DNA of 64,000 nucleotides. Origin: Corynebacterium casei LMG S-19264 (GTDB taxonomy: Bacteria > Actinomycetota > Actinomycetes > Mycobacteriales > Mycobacteriaceae). The notes below the pieces were generated by a model. That model searched no databases, was not told where the DNA came from, and worked only from the letters and a program-made list of their open reading frames with translations. The position numbers and the translations under genes were made by a program. The stretch's first letter is position 1. Every line of letters starts with the position of its first letter. The stretch lies in NCBI RefSeq assembly GCF_000550785.1, contig NZ_CP004350.1, positions 1,716,009-1,780,008 on the forward strand. Reading direction: 5' to 3'. Positions 55,342 through 64,000 of the stretch are shown one piece after another.

Positions 55342-56571
55342 TCACTGGTGCTCGGCGTGTGTTTCAGCTTTGTCTTCCTGCGCCTGTTTGCGGGCGAGGA
55401 TGATGCCGCGGACGATGAGACCACCGGCGATGGACCAGATTGCGGCGCCGATTCCGAGGATGGTCACACCGGATGCGGCGATGATGAAGGTGACGGCGGC
55501 CGGCATGCGGGAGTGTTCGGCGGGGTTCTTCCATGCGCCGGCTACGGAGCCGGCGAAGGTGCCCACCAGAGCGAGGCCGGCGAGGGTGCCAAAGACCTCG
55601 GAAGGCGCGGCGGAGATGATGACCACAACGGCGCTGCAGAACAGGCCGATGGTGATGTAGGTGTAGCCGCTCCACATGGCGCTGCGCCAGCGCTTGAGGT
55701 GCTCAACACCGGATTCGGAGCCGGCGGACAGTGCTGCGGAAATTGCGGCCAGGTTGATGGTCAGCCCGCCGAATGGCGCGATGATGGAGCTCATGAAGCC
55801 GGTGGTGACCATGGAACGCTTCCACGGCAGTTTGTAGTGATAGGCCTTCAAGATGGCGAGGCCGGGCAGGTTCTGCGATGCCATGGTGACCAGGTACAGC
55901 GGTAGCGCGATGTTGACAATCGCTGCGCCGTCGATGGACGGCATCACGAATTCGAGGTGCGGAAGGATGCTGATTCCCTCGACGGCCTCGGAGTTGAAGT
56001 TCAGCGCGATGACTACGCACGAGGCGACGAAGGCTGCGGGGATGGCCCAGCGCGGTGCGAGCCACAGGGCGAGCAGCCAGACCACGATGACTGGGCCGGC
56101 TAGCCAGGGTTCGGAGGCCAGCACAAGTATCGGCTCGGTGCAGTAGGCAAGCAGGAAGCCGGCGAGCATCGCCTGCGCAATCTCGCTGGGGATGCGTGAT
56201 ACCAGGGCCGCTAGGGGCTTGATAAGACCAGTAGCGATAAGCAGAATGCCGGCGACGATAAATGCGCCCATGGCGCGGGCGAGCATCTCACTATCGCCCT
56301 CGCCGGCGGCAAAGGCGCCAGCAATCAGTGCGGCACCAGGGGTCGACCACGCGATGGTAATCGGTGCTTTCGAGGTATAGGAAAGAAATAGCGTGGTGAT
56401 ACCAATGGCAAAACACACCACCAGCAGGCCGCTGGCGATTTGTCCGTCGGTAGCCCCGAGGTTCTGCATCATCGCGATGACGATGACAAATGAACTTAAA
56501 AAGCCCACCAGGCCGGTCGTGATTCCGGCGATGGCAGACAAAGAGCTTTGCGATGCCCCTGGCTTAGGCAA
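55342..56571 (-). CDS. benE: Benzoate/H+ symporter BenE-family transporter
   Basis: 409 aa with about eleven to twelve membrane helices. BenE features are the N-terminal GITTGLVGFLSSFVIVIAM, TIAWSTPGAALIAG, and APFGGLTINLAAISAALSAG. It imports benzoate-like aromatic acids with protons. No aromatic degradation genes are next to it, so the substrate is only inferred from family. Same strand as the methyltransferase gene, 40 bp upstream. Confidence 0.88.
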   Translation of the reverse strand: MPKPGASQSSLSAIAGITTGLVGFLSSFVIVIAMMQNLGATDGQIASGLLVVCFAIGITTLFLSYTSKAPITIAWSTPGAALIAGAFAAGEGDSEMLARAMGAFIVAGILLIATGLIKPLAALVSRIPSEIAQAMLAGFLLAYCTEPILVLASEPWLAGPVIVVWLLALWLAPRWAIPAAFVASCVVIALNFNSEAVEGISILPHLEFVMPSIDGAAIVNIALPLYLVTMASQNLPGLAILKAYHYKLPWKRSMVTTGFMSSIIAPFGGLTINLAAISAALSAGSESGVEHLKRWRSAMWSGYTYITIGLFCSAVVVIISAAPSEVFGTLAGLALVGTFAGSVAGAWKNPAEHSRMPAAVTFIIAASGVTILGIGAAIWSIAGGLIVRGIILARKQAQEDKAETHAEHQ

Positions 56572-56611
56572 ATGAATCCCTTCCTTATCTGTGCGTTAAC
56601 CTCAATACATT

Positions 56612-57241
56612 CTAGCCATTTTTGCTGGTGAGAGCATTCGCGAGGAAAAGTGAGTACTCGCCGTCTTCGCGTTCGATCTTTCCAGCATCGTGGAATTGAA
56701 CTTCCGTGAAGCCTGCACCCAGCAAAGATTGCTCGAAAGAATCCCGCTTGAACCCGTCATGTCCGTCATAGTGGTCTATGTGAGCATGAAACTTGCCACC
56801 CGCATCATCTAGTTCGATAATGCACGCTACTCCCCCAGGCACCAGGATGCTGGAAAATGCGGCCATTAAAGCTGGGACATCCGCCACATGGTGCAGCACT
56901 AACGACGCCACCACGATGTCATACTTTTCCTCCGGCAGCTTGCCGCCGACGAGGTCGGAGTGGGAAAGGTGGGCATCGATAAGCGTGCCTGCTGAAATCT
57001 TCTGCGTGATTACCTCCCGCATGCCGTGGGAGTTATCCGCCAACGTTAGTGTGCCCACGTGTGGCGCGAGAGTCTGCGAAACCAAACCGGTGCCCGCGCC
57101 GAACTCGAAGACGCGCTCATTTCCTTGCGGTTGGACGGTGTCCACAATCAGCTGTGCTGTACGACGCGCGCGCTCAATCTTCTTGGGGTCTTTGTCCCAC
57201 TGGGCTGCTTGTTCGTCGAAGTGATGGCGGTGATCAATCAT
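56612..57241 (-). CDS. Class I SAM-dependent methyltransferase
   Basis: 209 aa. SAM motif I is VFEFGAGTGLVSQTLAP, with a post-motif LTLADNSHGM; DIVVASLVLHHVADVPAL is motif II and PGGVACIIELDDAGG is motif III. It belongs to the small-molecule Methyltransf_11/25 group; the substrate is unknown. Nine bp separate it from the upstream pRiA4b ORF-3-like gene on the same strand, suggesting one operon. Confidence 0.88.
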   Translation of the reverse strand: MIDHRHHFDEQAAQWDKDPKKIERARRTAQLIVDTVQPQGNERVFEFGAGTGLVSQTLAPHVGTLTLADNSHGMREVITQKISAGTLIDAHLSHSDLVGGKLPEEKYDIVVASLVLHHVADVPALMAAFSSILVPGGVACIIELDDAGGKFHAHIDHYDGHDGFKRDSFEQSLLGAGFTEVQFHDAGKIEREDGEYSLFLANALTSKNG

Positions 57242-57250
57242 TCTCGCAGT

Positions 57251-58522
57251 TTACGCTTTGAGCGCTTGCCACGCGCAATACAGCGCAAGCTCCGGTGAGG
57301 GATCGACATGCTGGTGAAGCGGGTCGAGGACCGTTTCCAAGGCCTCGGTAGCCATTGTCACGTGATAGGAATTCGGCGTCACTCCATCAATCATCCAACC
57401 CATAGCGGCCAAACATTCGGCAACCGACTCGCGTAACTCACGGCCGTCCACCCTGGCGCCCACAGGCACATAAGCTTGCGCGCCTGTCGCAACAAGCATG
57501 AGCCCCAGCACCATGGCATCACGAAAGAAGGCATCTGAGTATCTAGCGAACGACGCCGCGCTAAGGCGCCTAATTAACTCCGGGTGATCATTACGGGCTG
57601 CTTTACCGGTACTGCTCAAGCGCAGTGTTGAGCGATACTTGCGCCTGAGCTTCGCCGCCTTGGAGACCTCATGAAGCCGCCACATCTGCGGAATATCAAC
57701 TTCACGCAGCGACTTCGTCCACGCATTAATCTTCCACTTCTCCACAAAGCCACCGGTAAATTTCGGCGCGAGGTAACCCGACTTTGTCAGCGGAATCTCC
57801 CGCTCAGCCTCATCCAGAAAGTCCGCCCACGGAGCAAGAACTTGAACAAGTTCTTGCTGTAGTTCCGGGGTCAGCTGCGGCACCGGTTGCTTCATCAATG
57901 CCACACACAAGTCATTGAGTTCCTGATTTCGCGCATCAACTATCCTCTCCCACGTAGCGCCAAAAATCGGCCCAACACGGTCACCGAAGACCAACGCAAC
58001 ATCAGCAGAAACCCGCGGATTAGAACTTGCCTCAATTCTGGCGTTGACTTCAGCAAGGGCGTCACGAGAAAGCACATGCACCGGCAGCTCCCTATCCGTC
58101 TGCCTACCGCGGCTATCTTCCTCCGGTGCCTGCCCCGCACCCTCGATGACATAAGCAAAGTCCGCGGGTTCAGCCTGGCCTTCTAGCTCTAGCCGATGCA
58201 CCCAACTATCCCCGAAGTCATATTCGTAGTAGCAAAAATCCCCTGCCTCGCGCAGCACCTCACCAATGCTCACGTCAGTTTCTGGATCAGCGAAGCTACC
58301 CACCTCCAGCATGTCTGGCTCCCAGTAGGGATAGATGAAGAACTTCCTATCTTCTAACCTGCAATTGCGCTGCGTGAACTGATGCAGGTGACTATTGGAC
58401 CAACCAAACGCGGACTGCAGCACCGCATGCACGCGGTCCAGCGTCAACGCCGGGTCAATAGCAATGAGACGAGTCGCCCGCGGCTGCGCGGTTTCCAGGC
58501 TCACACGGACTTTGAGATACAT
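57251..58522 (-). CDS. Plasmid pRiA4b ORF-3-like protein
   Basis: 423 aa. The N-terminal half (about residues 1-165) matches the pRiA4b ORF-3 (MM3350-like) fold: LDRVHAVLQSAFGWSNSHLH, FCYYEYDFGDSWVHRLELEG, and ending around DFAYVIEGAGQAPEEDSRG. The C-terminal half is helical and unassigned. The family is widespread in mobile DNA and has no known reaction. The start at 58522 (MYLKVRVSLE) fits homologues; the longer frame continues into low-complexity sequence. Confidence 0.82.
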   Translation of the reverse strand: MYLKVRVSLETAQPRATRLIAIDPALTLDRVHAVLQSAFGWSNSHLHQFTQRNCRLEDRKFFIYPYWEPDMLEVGSFADPETDVSIGEVLREAGDFCYYEYDFGDSWVHRLELEGQAEPADFAYVIEGAGQAPEEDSRGRQTDRELPVHVLSRDALAEVNARIEASSNPRVSADVALVFGDRVGPIFGATWERIVDARNQELNDLCVALMKQPVPQLTPELQQELVQVLAPWADFLDEAEREIPLTKSGYLAPKFTGGFVEKWKINAWTKSLREVDIPQMWRLHEVSKAAKLRRKYRSTLRLSSTGKAARNDHPELIRRLSAASFARYSDAFFRDAMVLGLMLVATGAQAYVPVGARVDGRELRESVAECLAAMGWMIDGVTPNSYHVTMATEALETVLDPLHQHVDPSPELALYCAWQALKA

Positions 58523-58698
58523 ACCCGTCAATCTACCGTGCGCGGCACACCCAGCGCCGCCACAAACAACGCCCCACCAAAACACCACAGCCAGCGCACC
58601 ACGAACAGAACACCACAGAAAACACACAGCTGATTGCTATAAAACGCAGATTTCAGGTTATACTTGTATTTGATTCCCCGTATTTGAAAGGTGACCCC

Positions 58699-59913
58699 AT
58701 GCGTCTTCTCCCCGCGCTGGCCACAGCAGTTCTTGCGTTTACCCTGGCACCTGCTGCTCATGCACAATCTAGCGCGAATTCCACCGGCTGGATGTCTTCC
58801 CTGGGTTCCTCCAATGGTGAGCTTTCCAGCGGCCTGACCCAAGGTCTTTCTTCAGGCAACCTGTCTTCTACAGGCTCCTCGTTGCCAGAAACCCATCAGG
58901 AGTTTAGCCGCAACTACGGCTCGTCTCTGGCCGCGATTGATACGACTTTCGGAATTCTGGGCCTGCTTGGCGATAACTCCACCATCCTCACTGACCTGTG
59001 GAAGTCAGAACAAGATATCTATCCATTTCCTATCGATGAGTCCATCACCACTGCCGAGCTAATCTCCCGCACGGCTCACAACCAGCCGGGTATCGAGCGC
59101 TGGATCGTTGCATCACCTTCTATGGGCCGCAATGTAGAGGTCGAAGTTCTCGTCGGCAACGGCGGTCCAATGGTCTACATGCTTGAAGGCATTGGCGCTA
59201 CGAAGAACTCCAACTGGTTCAGAGAGGGCTATGCACAAGATGTCTTCGAAGGCACCAACGCCACCATCGTGATCCCCACACAAGCAGCGGGTTCCATGTG
59301 GCAGGACTGGGACAACGATGATCCGAAGCTCGGTCGGTACAAGTGGGATACCTTCGTAACCGAAGAACTTGCTCCTATCGTCGAAGACGAAGTTTCTCAT
59401 AACAGCAAGCGCGGTCTTATCGGCTTGTCGATGGGCGCCTCTGGCGCTGTCATGATGGCCAACAACAACCCTGGTTTCTTTGATGGTGTTGCTGGTATCT
59501 CCGGCTGCTACTCAACTACCGATTCCATCGGCAGCGGCACCATCAAACTCACCGTGGGCAACCAGGGCGGCGACCCGAACAATATGTGGTCCACCCAGGA
59601 AGCCTGGGAACGCAACGACGTGGTTCTAAATCCTGAAGGACTTCGCGGAACTCAGATCTACTTGTCTGCTGCAAACGGTGAGATTACCGACGAAGAACGC
59701 GAATTCTACGCGGACAGGGAGATCACCGACCAGATCGCAGGTTCACTGCTAGAGGCAGGCTCACTCAAGTGCACGGAGAATCTCTCTGATTCTCTAACAA
59801 AGGCTGGCATCGAGCACACCCCGCATTACTTGGGCGCGGGTGCACACAGTTGGATCATGTTTGGCCCGCAACTGCAGCCAGCATGGGACGGCATCAAGTC
59901 CGCCCTCTACTAA
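58699..59913 (+). CDS. Trehalose corynomycolyltransferase (antigen 85-type esterase)
   Basis: 404 aa. Signal peptide 1-23 (AHAQ cleavage); the mature part starts with a Ser/Gly-rich stretch (25-60). The catalytic Ser is in GLSMGASGA (Ser about 244) and a C-terminal His in GAHSW (about 383). It transfers corynomycolic acids between trehalose and the arabinogalactan wall in the envelope. The presence of this gene is strong evidence for a mycolate-containing actinobacterium. Ribosome site GAAAGG; the in-frame ATG five codons earlier overlaps it. Confidence 0.92.
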   Translation: MRLLPALATAVLAFTLAPAAHAQSSANSTGWMSSLGSSNGELSSGLTQGLSSGNLSSTGSSLPETHQEFSRNYGSSLAAIDTTFGILGLLGDNSTILTDLWKSEQDIYPFPIDESITTAELISRTAHNQPGIERWIVASPSMGRNVEVEVLVGNGGPMVYMLEGIGATKNSNWFREGYAQDVFEGTNATIVIPTQAAGSMWQDWDNDDPKLGRYKWDTFVTEELAPIVEDEVSHNSKRGLIGLSMGASGAVMMANNNPGFFDGVAGISGCYSTTDSIGSGTIKLTVGNQGGDPNNMWSTQEAWERNDVVLNPEGLRGTQIYLSAANGEITDEEREFYADREITDQIAGSLLEAGSLKCTENLSDSLTKAGIEHTPHYLGAGAHSWIMFGPQLQPAWDGIKSALY

Positions 59914-59955
59914 CGCCAGCTCCGCGCACTAACGCTAGTTCTCCGAACTAAGACA

Positions 59956-59988
59956 AGCGCCCCACAGTATCCACTACTGCGGGGCGCT
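59956..59988. terminator. Terminator between convergent mycolyltransferase and cutinase genes
   Basis: Stem AGCGCCCC/GGGGCGCT extended by CAGTA/TACTG, with a 5-nt loop. Little T tract on either side, but its place between convergent genes supports the call. Confidence 0.7.
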
Positions 59989-60011
59989 CACTCATTCAAT
60001 AGCCGCACTCG

Positions 60012-60875
60012 CTAGGCACCCGCACCATCACTAAGCAGCGCAGCCACTTCATCAATCACGCGTATATCCTGCTCACTCAGCTCGTTGAGAAAATACGACG
60101 CATGCTTCTCTGCCTTAGTCGATAAAGCATCATTCGCCGCCTCCAACGAGAAGTCACACACGAAATCTCCATCCAAGCAGTAATCCACCCGCTTATCCTC
60201 CGGCAGCACCGCCCGTTCCATCATCCACAGATACTTATGCAGCGGGTTACCAATTGTCACCGCGCCGTGAAGACGCCCAGTATCCGCCAGGTACTTCTCC
60301 ACACTGGTTGTTATCAACGCCCCCTGTGAGAACCCCGCCACCACATACCGCGGCTTACAACCAGTAGCAGCCTCGTACTCCTCCACAACCTTTGGCGCAT
60401 TGGTAACACCAGCACGAAGACTATCCACCAACCCAAAAGCTACCGAATGCAGCAACTCCCCAATCGGATACTGCTGAGTAATACCGACCGCCCGCTGCAC
60501 CATTTCAATAGCCGAAATGTTCTCACCTTCTTCAGCCAACGGCGGCAAATCCATATTGGCCGGGTAAGCCTCATCATCCAACGCCAACACATAAATGCTA
60601 TCCATCGTCCCCGGATGCCGCTGCTCTACCGAATGAAATAACGCCGTGAAATTTGGCCCCTCATAACCATTAGACAGCGCAGCATTCTCCGAGTACCGCT
60701 GCGGCCCAAAGTACTCCCCATATTCCTCATTCTGGTCAGACCCCCGTGCCGCCAGCACCACCATATCCGGGCAAACCCGCTCTTGCGCCACAGCATCCCC
60801 CGACACCGGGCTCAACCCAACAAGCACGAAGCAGGTCACAACGCCCAACACACTTCCCCGGCGGCAAATACTCAT
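60012..60875 (-). CDS. Secreted cutinase-family serine esterase
   Basis: 287 aa. Signal peptide about 1-30 (ending AVAQ), then CPDMVVLAARGSDQN near the mature N-terminus, the nucleophile motif VVAGFSQGALI (Ser about 183), and a C-terminal YCLDGDFVCDF with a following KAEKHASYF His, the cutinase Asp/His region. Actinobacterial cutinases hydrolyse lipid esters at the cell surface, including mycolate esters in some cases. The ATG overlaps the stop of the upstream GIY-YIG remnant (ATGA). Confidence 0.9.
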   Translation of the reverse strand: MSICRRGSVLGVVTCFVLVGLSPVSGDAVAQERVCPDMVVLAARGSDQNEEYGEYFGPQRYSENAALSNGYEGPNFTALFHSVEQRHPGTMDSIYVLALDDEAYPANMDLPPLAEEGENISAIEMVQRAVGITQQYPIGELLHSVAFGLVDSLRAGVTNAPKVVEEYEAATGCKPRYVVAGFSQGALITTSVEKYLADTGRLHGAVTIGNPLHKYLWMMERAVLPEDKRVDYCLDGDFVCDFSLEAANDALSTKAEKHASYFLNELSEQDIRVIDEVAALLSDGAGA

Positions 60876-61051
60876 GCATTAAATCTACGACAACAGGCAA
60901 CTGCCAGCAAGCTAACAGCACGGGTTTTAAGTCGTCCCAGATCCTTACGTCGAGCTCGAAGCATGTGCCCTGTCCAATTCAGGATCTCCGCGGTCATTAG
61001 ACTTCCTACGGTCCCGTCAACTAGAAATAGCCGAACCTGTTTGCCATTCAT
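60872..61051 (-). pseudogene. N-terminal remnant of a GIY-YIG nuclease family protein
   Basis: A 59-codon frame whose first about 41 residues read RLFLVDGTVGSLMTAEILNW, then TGHMLRARRKDLGRL, the start of actinobacterial GIY-YIG nuclease family proteins as I know them. After about 60930 the match ends, and the frame runs through unrelated sequence to a stop overlapping the cutinase ATG. The nuclease domain itself is absent. Confidence 0.65.
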
Positions 61052-61484
61052 AAAAGGAGATTATCACTTTCACACTGATACATTTCAGAAGTTCGGACTA
61101 ACCCGAAGAAGAAAGAGCTCCTCTAAACTACAAATTTTAGATGGGTCCTCTGGTAAAAATGCAGAAAACGCAGCCGGTTTATAACCAGACTGCGTTCTTA
61201 ATTTGTACGCCAAGCATCGCACAACATATACGAGGTGCTGTCAAGTGCGGCCGAACTATTCAAAACGGCCAATCTACCAGGGTTAATGAAATAAATATCT
61301 CAGTCGAAAACCTAGACAACTTCCGAGTTCAGATTAGATCATATTGGAGACATTCTCGTCACGAGACGAGCATAGAGGGTGGTACTTATACCAAAAGAAT
61401 AGGCTGGTGACCGAAACCCCTTCAAAATAGACGCCCAGCATCTTAGATCATCTAGAATACACATAAACTACCCCGAGGAGACCG
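61052..61484. other. Gene-poor stretch before the 61485 gene
   Basis: About 430 bp, AT-rich. It holds the terminator-like hairpin at 61167 and a start-less plus-strand frame to 61410 (ending SIEGGTYTKRIGW) that is not recognised. A -10-like TAGAAT at 61453-61458 may serve the gene at 61485. Confidence 0.4.
61167..61196 (+). terminator. Possible terminator hairpin
   Basis: Arms AACGCAG (61167-61173) and CTGCGTT (61190-61196), then CTTAATTTG. No intact gene ends here on the plus strand. Confidence 0.5.
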
Positions 61485-61697
61485 ATGGCCTACTTCCGCG
61501 AAGACATGAACAACGTAACATTTGTCGAACATATGTGCCGAACCGCTGACGCACTGTTCGAAGCAAATGTCGATGAGCGCCAAGTTTACGAAGTACTTGG
61601 AAAATTCTGGGATCTTCGTCGGAGCGAGATCCAGGAAATTATATTGAGCGTTAATGAAGCGCGTCAGCAGCGTAAGGAAGATGGTGTGGAGCTCTAA
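61485..61697 (+). CDS. Small hypothetical protein
   Basis: 70 aa, mixed charge, mostly helical; no signal peptide or membrane segment. Good ribosome site (GAGGAG, 6 nt before the ATG). I recognise no family. It sits between the cutinase region and the Gabija-like genes and is convergent with them; it may be part of the same island. Confidence 0.6.
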   Translation: MAYFREDMNNVTFVEHMCRTADALFEANVDERQVYEVLGKFWDLRRSEIQEIILSVNEARQQRKEDGVEL

Positions 61698-61830
61698 TTT
61701 TCTCTCTAGTCCGAGAACCGAGCTAATTGCGCGAGGGCGGGCACGGGGTGAAGGGAACTGACAGCAGTAGTCGGCACGCATTGAGTCGCGCCCCACTGTG
61801 CGTCGTGCGCAACATTTGATATAAAGCTAA

Positions 61831-63264
61831 CTATTCCAGCTTCACAAAGGGGTTACTACCGATCAACGTAACAGACTTCTTAGCCCGCGATATCGCCACG
61901 TATAGATGATTATGACTGTTCATCTTCTGCAGATCTGAAATGATCACGTGGTCAAACTCAAGTCCTTTCACCAATAGAGTTCGAGAAACTACGCGCTGCG
62001 ATATTTTTCTACTAGAATTCCTTAGTCGACCCCGAACCTTTGCGAGATTATCTACGGGAGATTCCTCAGCAGACTCGAGGCACTCTTTAATTGCCCGGAG
62101 GCCGTCTTGCCATGCTTCTCTCCGGTAGATGCGCACCGAAGGATTTCGAGAGATGATATTAGCGGCCTGAAGTAGGTTTTGATATGATGGCTGTTGTCGC
62201 AGACCGTCTAAGCTAGTCACCACGTCTTGGATCGAACTTCTCTTCAGGTGAGCGATCGGCTTATTGTCTAGAAGTTTGCGTCGGATAGTAGAGTCCAGGT
62301 CGGCAACACCGTTTGCACATTCTTTGATGAAATCGACAATCCACGAGGCTAGCAGAAAATCGCCTTCGGCAGGAATCTTGTTTAGGTGCGTCCTAATAAA
62401 TCGACCCTGGATGTCCTCAAGGACATGAAACGCACCACCTAAGCTACTGGCGATCACCCCATCATCATTCGGGAAATTGCCGAGAATTAAAATACTCTCC
62501 CCGGTAGGTCGGTTCATAAACGCGGAGTTTCTTAGACCCATGCCGTTTTGCTTTGGAAGAAAGCTGACTCCAGGAACGGAGTATTTCCGTATGTCAAAAA
62601 GATTCCCCGGTAGTAGATCTTCACGAACAGACAAAGTCCAGGCTCCCAGTGCCTGATTGTGTTTCTGCCATCGATGAGGAGACCAGTTAACGTTGACCGC
62701 AGGAAAACTTCGCTGGACGTCATCATTCCAATCGACTAGCGGACCCGTAAATCCAAAAATCGCTTGCATTCGATCCCCTAAAACGATTGTCTTCGGAATC
62801 GATTCTGCTAGTGCTAGAACGAAGCCATGCAGTTGTAGCGTGCAGTCTTGATACTCATCCACTATCAAGTAGTCGAAACTAGATCTCAGTACTGTTTGCA
62901 CTGCCTCCGCGCTGACCACTTTCTCTGCCCCAGACAGGTAGCTATCAGACTTCGACCAGTCAGGATGATCTCCAATCTGAACTCCAGCCAGATGAGAGTA
63001 TGACTTAACCAGTGTAAATGCCCAGCTGGTGAGGGTCTCTACTCTCACCATATCTTGAGGTATTCGAAACTCGACCAAGCGCTTGCGGATTGCATCGACC
63101 CCGGCGTTTGTATGTGTGAGAATAAGAGATCGTGAACCTTGACTGCCTGCAAGAAAAGCTGAAGCACAAAGCAGGTGCGTCTTCCCGGCTCCAGCCGGAA
63201 GTTCAACTGAGCAGGGAGCGGATCGAAGGAGCGTAGATGCGTCGGTTGATAGCTGGGCGTCCAA
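61831..63264 (-). CDS. gajB: UvrD/Rep-like helicase, probable GajB of a Gabija system
   Basis: 477 aa, close to the about 490 aa of characterised GajB. Walker A is ELPAGAGKTHLL (residues 21-32), an SF1 motif Ia-like LILTHTNAGVDA follows, Walker B is LIVDEYQDCT, then VLGDRMQAIFGF, and near the end the VKGLEFDHVIISDL and LYVAISRAKKSVTL motifs V-VI. The start is a TTG preceded by GGAGG. It is directly downstream (2 bp) of an OLD-type nuclease gene; this pairing is the Gabija layout, in which GajB is activated by nucleotide depletion or DNA ends and degrades or traps phage DNA with GajA. Confidence 0.8.
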   Translation of the reverse strand: MDAQLSTDASTLLRSAPCSVELPAGAGKTHLLCASAFLAGSQGSRSLILTHTNAGVDAIRKRLVEFRIPQDMVRVETLTSWAFTLVKSYSHLAGVQIGDHPDWSKSDSYLSGAEKVVSAEAVQTVLRSSFDYLIVDEYQDCTLQLHGFVLALAESIPKTIVLGDRMQAIFGFTGPLVDWNDDVQRSFPAVNVNWSPHRWQKHNQALGAWTLSVREDLLPGNLFDIRKYSVPGVSFLPKQNGMGLRNSAFMNRPTGESILILGNFPNDDGVIASSLGGAFHVLEDIQGRFIRTHLNKIPAEGDFLLASWIVDFIKECANGVADLDSTIRRKLLDNKPIAHLKRSSIQDVVTSLDGLRQQPSYQNLLQAANIISRNPSVRIYRREAWQDGLRAIKECLESAEESPVDNLAKVRGRLRNSSRKISQRVVSRTLLVKGLEFDHVIISDLQKMNSHNHLYVAISRAKKSVTLIGSNPFVKLE

Positions 63265-63266
63265 AG

Positions 63267-64000
63267 CTAGCCCTCCTCGATATCAGAGTATATAAACTCC
63301 TGGACCCGATTCAATACTGTCCAAACGCCGCCTAGCTCTGAAGATTTTGATCGGGCAGTTAGCCATTCCCCGAGGATCTTTCCGGAGTCAATATTTTTGA
63401 ACCACTCCGACTTGTTCGCGGCCTGAGCGACGATGCTTCGAGCAGTTTCAATTGTAAGGCCTGATTTCCGCCAGGATTCCATTTCAAGAGACTTCTGCCC
63501 CCCTGGAAGTCCGGCTTTATGAAGGTCCGTAAGTACAGTAGTTTCACCGGATCGACAATCAACTCCAATCTTTATGAATTCCTCTAGCATGCTCCACGAG
63601 AGAGATGAGCAAATTTGAGACTCGGTGTTATTCCCTTGGTCCCACTGAAGGATAGGAACTCCTGCACCCCGCGCCTTATCAACAGCTTTCTGCACTGAGT
63701 TGTCATCATGATCGAGGAGTCCCGCAACCTGAAAACCAAGATTCATCATTTCCTGGCATCGTAAAGCTACTTCGGAACCACCAGCACCATCCTGCAGAAC
63801 GAAGCCGTGGCCAACGGCCACAGGTTCACCCAGTAGGTTCTGAGCCTCATCCCAATAATCAAGACAGGCTTGCACTAATCCGTACTCTGTTTTTCCCTCG
63901 CAGATCAAGATCTTCCTTCCAAGAAATGAGGAGGGTCTCGAACGGCGCAAGGCCCGGAGGCGACTACGCGATCCAGCCAACGACTTAATTCTTAGCTGTC
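63267..64000 (-). CDS. gajA: OLD-family TOPRIM nuclease, probable GajA (5' part outside window)
   Basis: The frame is open to the window edge, so only about 244 C-terminal codons are visible. The TOPRIM motif ILICEGKTEYGLVQACLDYW and the acidic GLLDHDDNSV (D-x-D) are the nuclease core; the ABC-ATPase half lies beyond 64000. It ends with an unassigned helical region (about 130 residues) common in OLD proteins. With the adjacent UvrD-like gene it resembles GajA of Gabija, a sequence-specific nicking endonuclease held in check by nucleotides. Confidence 0.78.
   Translation of the reverse strand, partial: QLRIKSLAGSRSRLRALRRSRPSSFLGRKILICEGKTEYGLVQACLDYWDEAQNLLGEPVAVGHGFVLQDGAGGSEVALRCQEMMNLGFQVAGLLDHDDNSVQKAVDKARGAGVPILQWDQGNNTESQICSSLSWSMLEEFIKIGVDCRSGETTVLTDLHKAGLPGGQKSLEMESWRKSGLTIETARSIVAQAANKSEWFKNIDSGKILGEWLTARSKSSELGGVWTVLNRVQEFIYSDIEEG

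Noticed and set aside
61141..61410. 89-codon plus-strand frame before the 61485 gene
   Set aside because: It starts within the hairpin at 61167, has no ribosome site, and its translation is not recognised.
1..64000. CRISPR arrays, rRNA genes, prophage or plasmid-origin features
   Set aside because: I saw no regularly spaced direct repeats, rRNA sequence, phage structural genes or replication origin in the window.

Overview
The window looks like the chromosome of a Corynebacterium. It carries a corynomycolyltransferase-type secreted esterase, a cutinase, a MutT1-type Nudix/histidine-phosphatase fusion, an IclR-family regulator divergent from leuCD, DtxR-like iron boxes, and the actinobacterial order polA - HNH - RDD - rpsA - coaE - uvrB. 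Species cannot be fixed from sequence alone. Most genes are GC-rich, with more AT-rich accessory stretches near 50.3-55 kb and 60.9-64 kb.

0-14 kb holds a DUF2183 protein, two universal stress proteins, uvrB, coaE, a sugar PTS EII with its BglG/LicT-type antiterminator and a recognisable RAT/terminator leader, rpsA, an RDD protein, an HNH protein, polA and an oddly built tRNA with anticodon CAA. 14-20 kb holds an iron-regulated siderophore-interacting protein, an M20 amidohydrolase, a small secreted protein, and a DUF368 (polyprenyl-phosphate translocase family) gene directly joined to a polar amino acid ABC transporter. 20-35 kb is a conserved housekeeping block on the minus strand (coaD, rsmD, recG, DAK2 kinase, ung, thiL, ddl, gpsA, leuCD), interrupted by a duplicated DUF3515 protein, a broken EamA transporter, mutT1 and a TDT-family channel.

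35-44 kb holds the leucine-operon regulator, a frameshifted alpha/beta hydrolase, and an apparent iron-responsive module: a Crp/Fnr regulator divergent from a cupin plus FecB/FecCD/ATPase siderophore transporter with a DtxR-like box between them. A GntP permease follows, split by an IS256-family element with intact target duplications. 44-50 kb holds a SpoT-type HD hydrolase, two paralogous secreted proteins separated by a third, a 93-bp palindromic repeat in two copies, a structured leader with a nine-residue mini-ORF, and a cation diffusion facilitator preceded by a yybP-ykoY-type manganese riboswitch.

50-64 kb is more accessory: a probable small RNA with a C7 loop, an orphan XRE antitoxin, a HIRAN protein with two C-terminal HTH motifs, tRNA-Glu next to a gene-poor stretch, a thioesterase, BenE, a methyltransferase, a pRiA4b ORF-3-like protein, mycolyltransferase, cutinase, a GIY-YIG nuclease remnant, and, running off the right edge, a UvrD-like helicase plus an OLD-family TOPRIM nuclease that together look like a Gabija anti-phage system.
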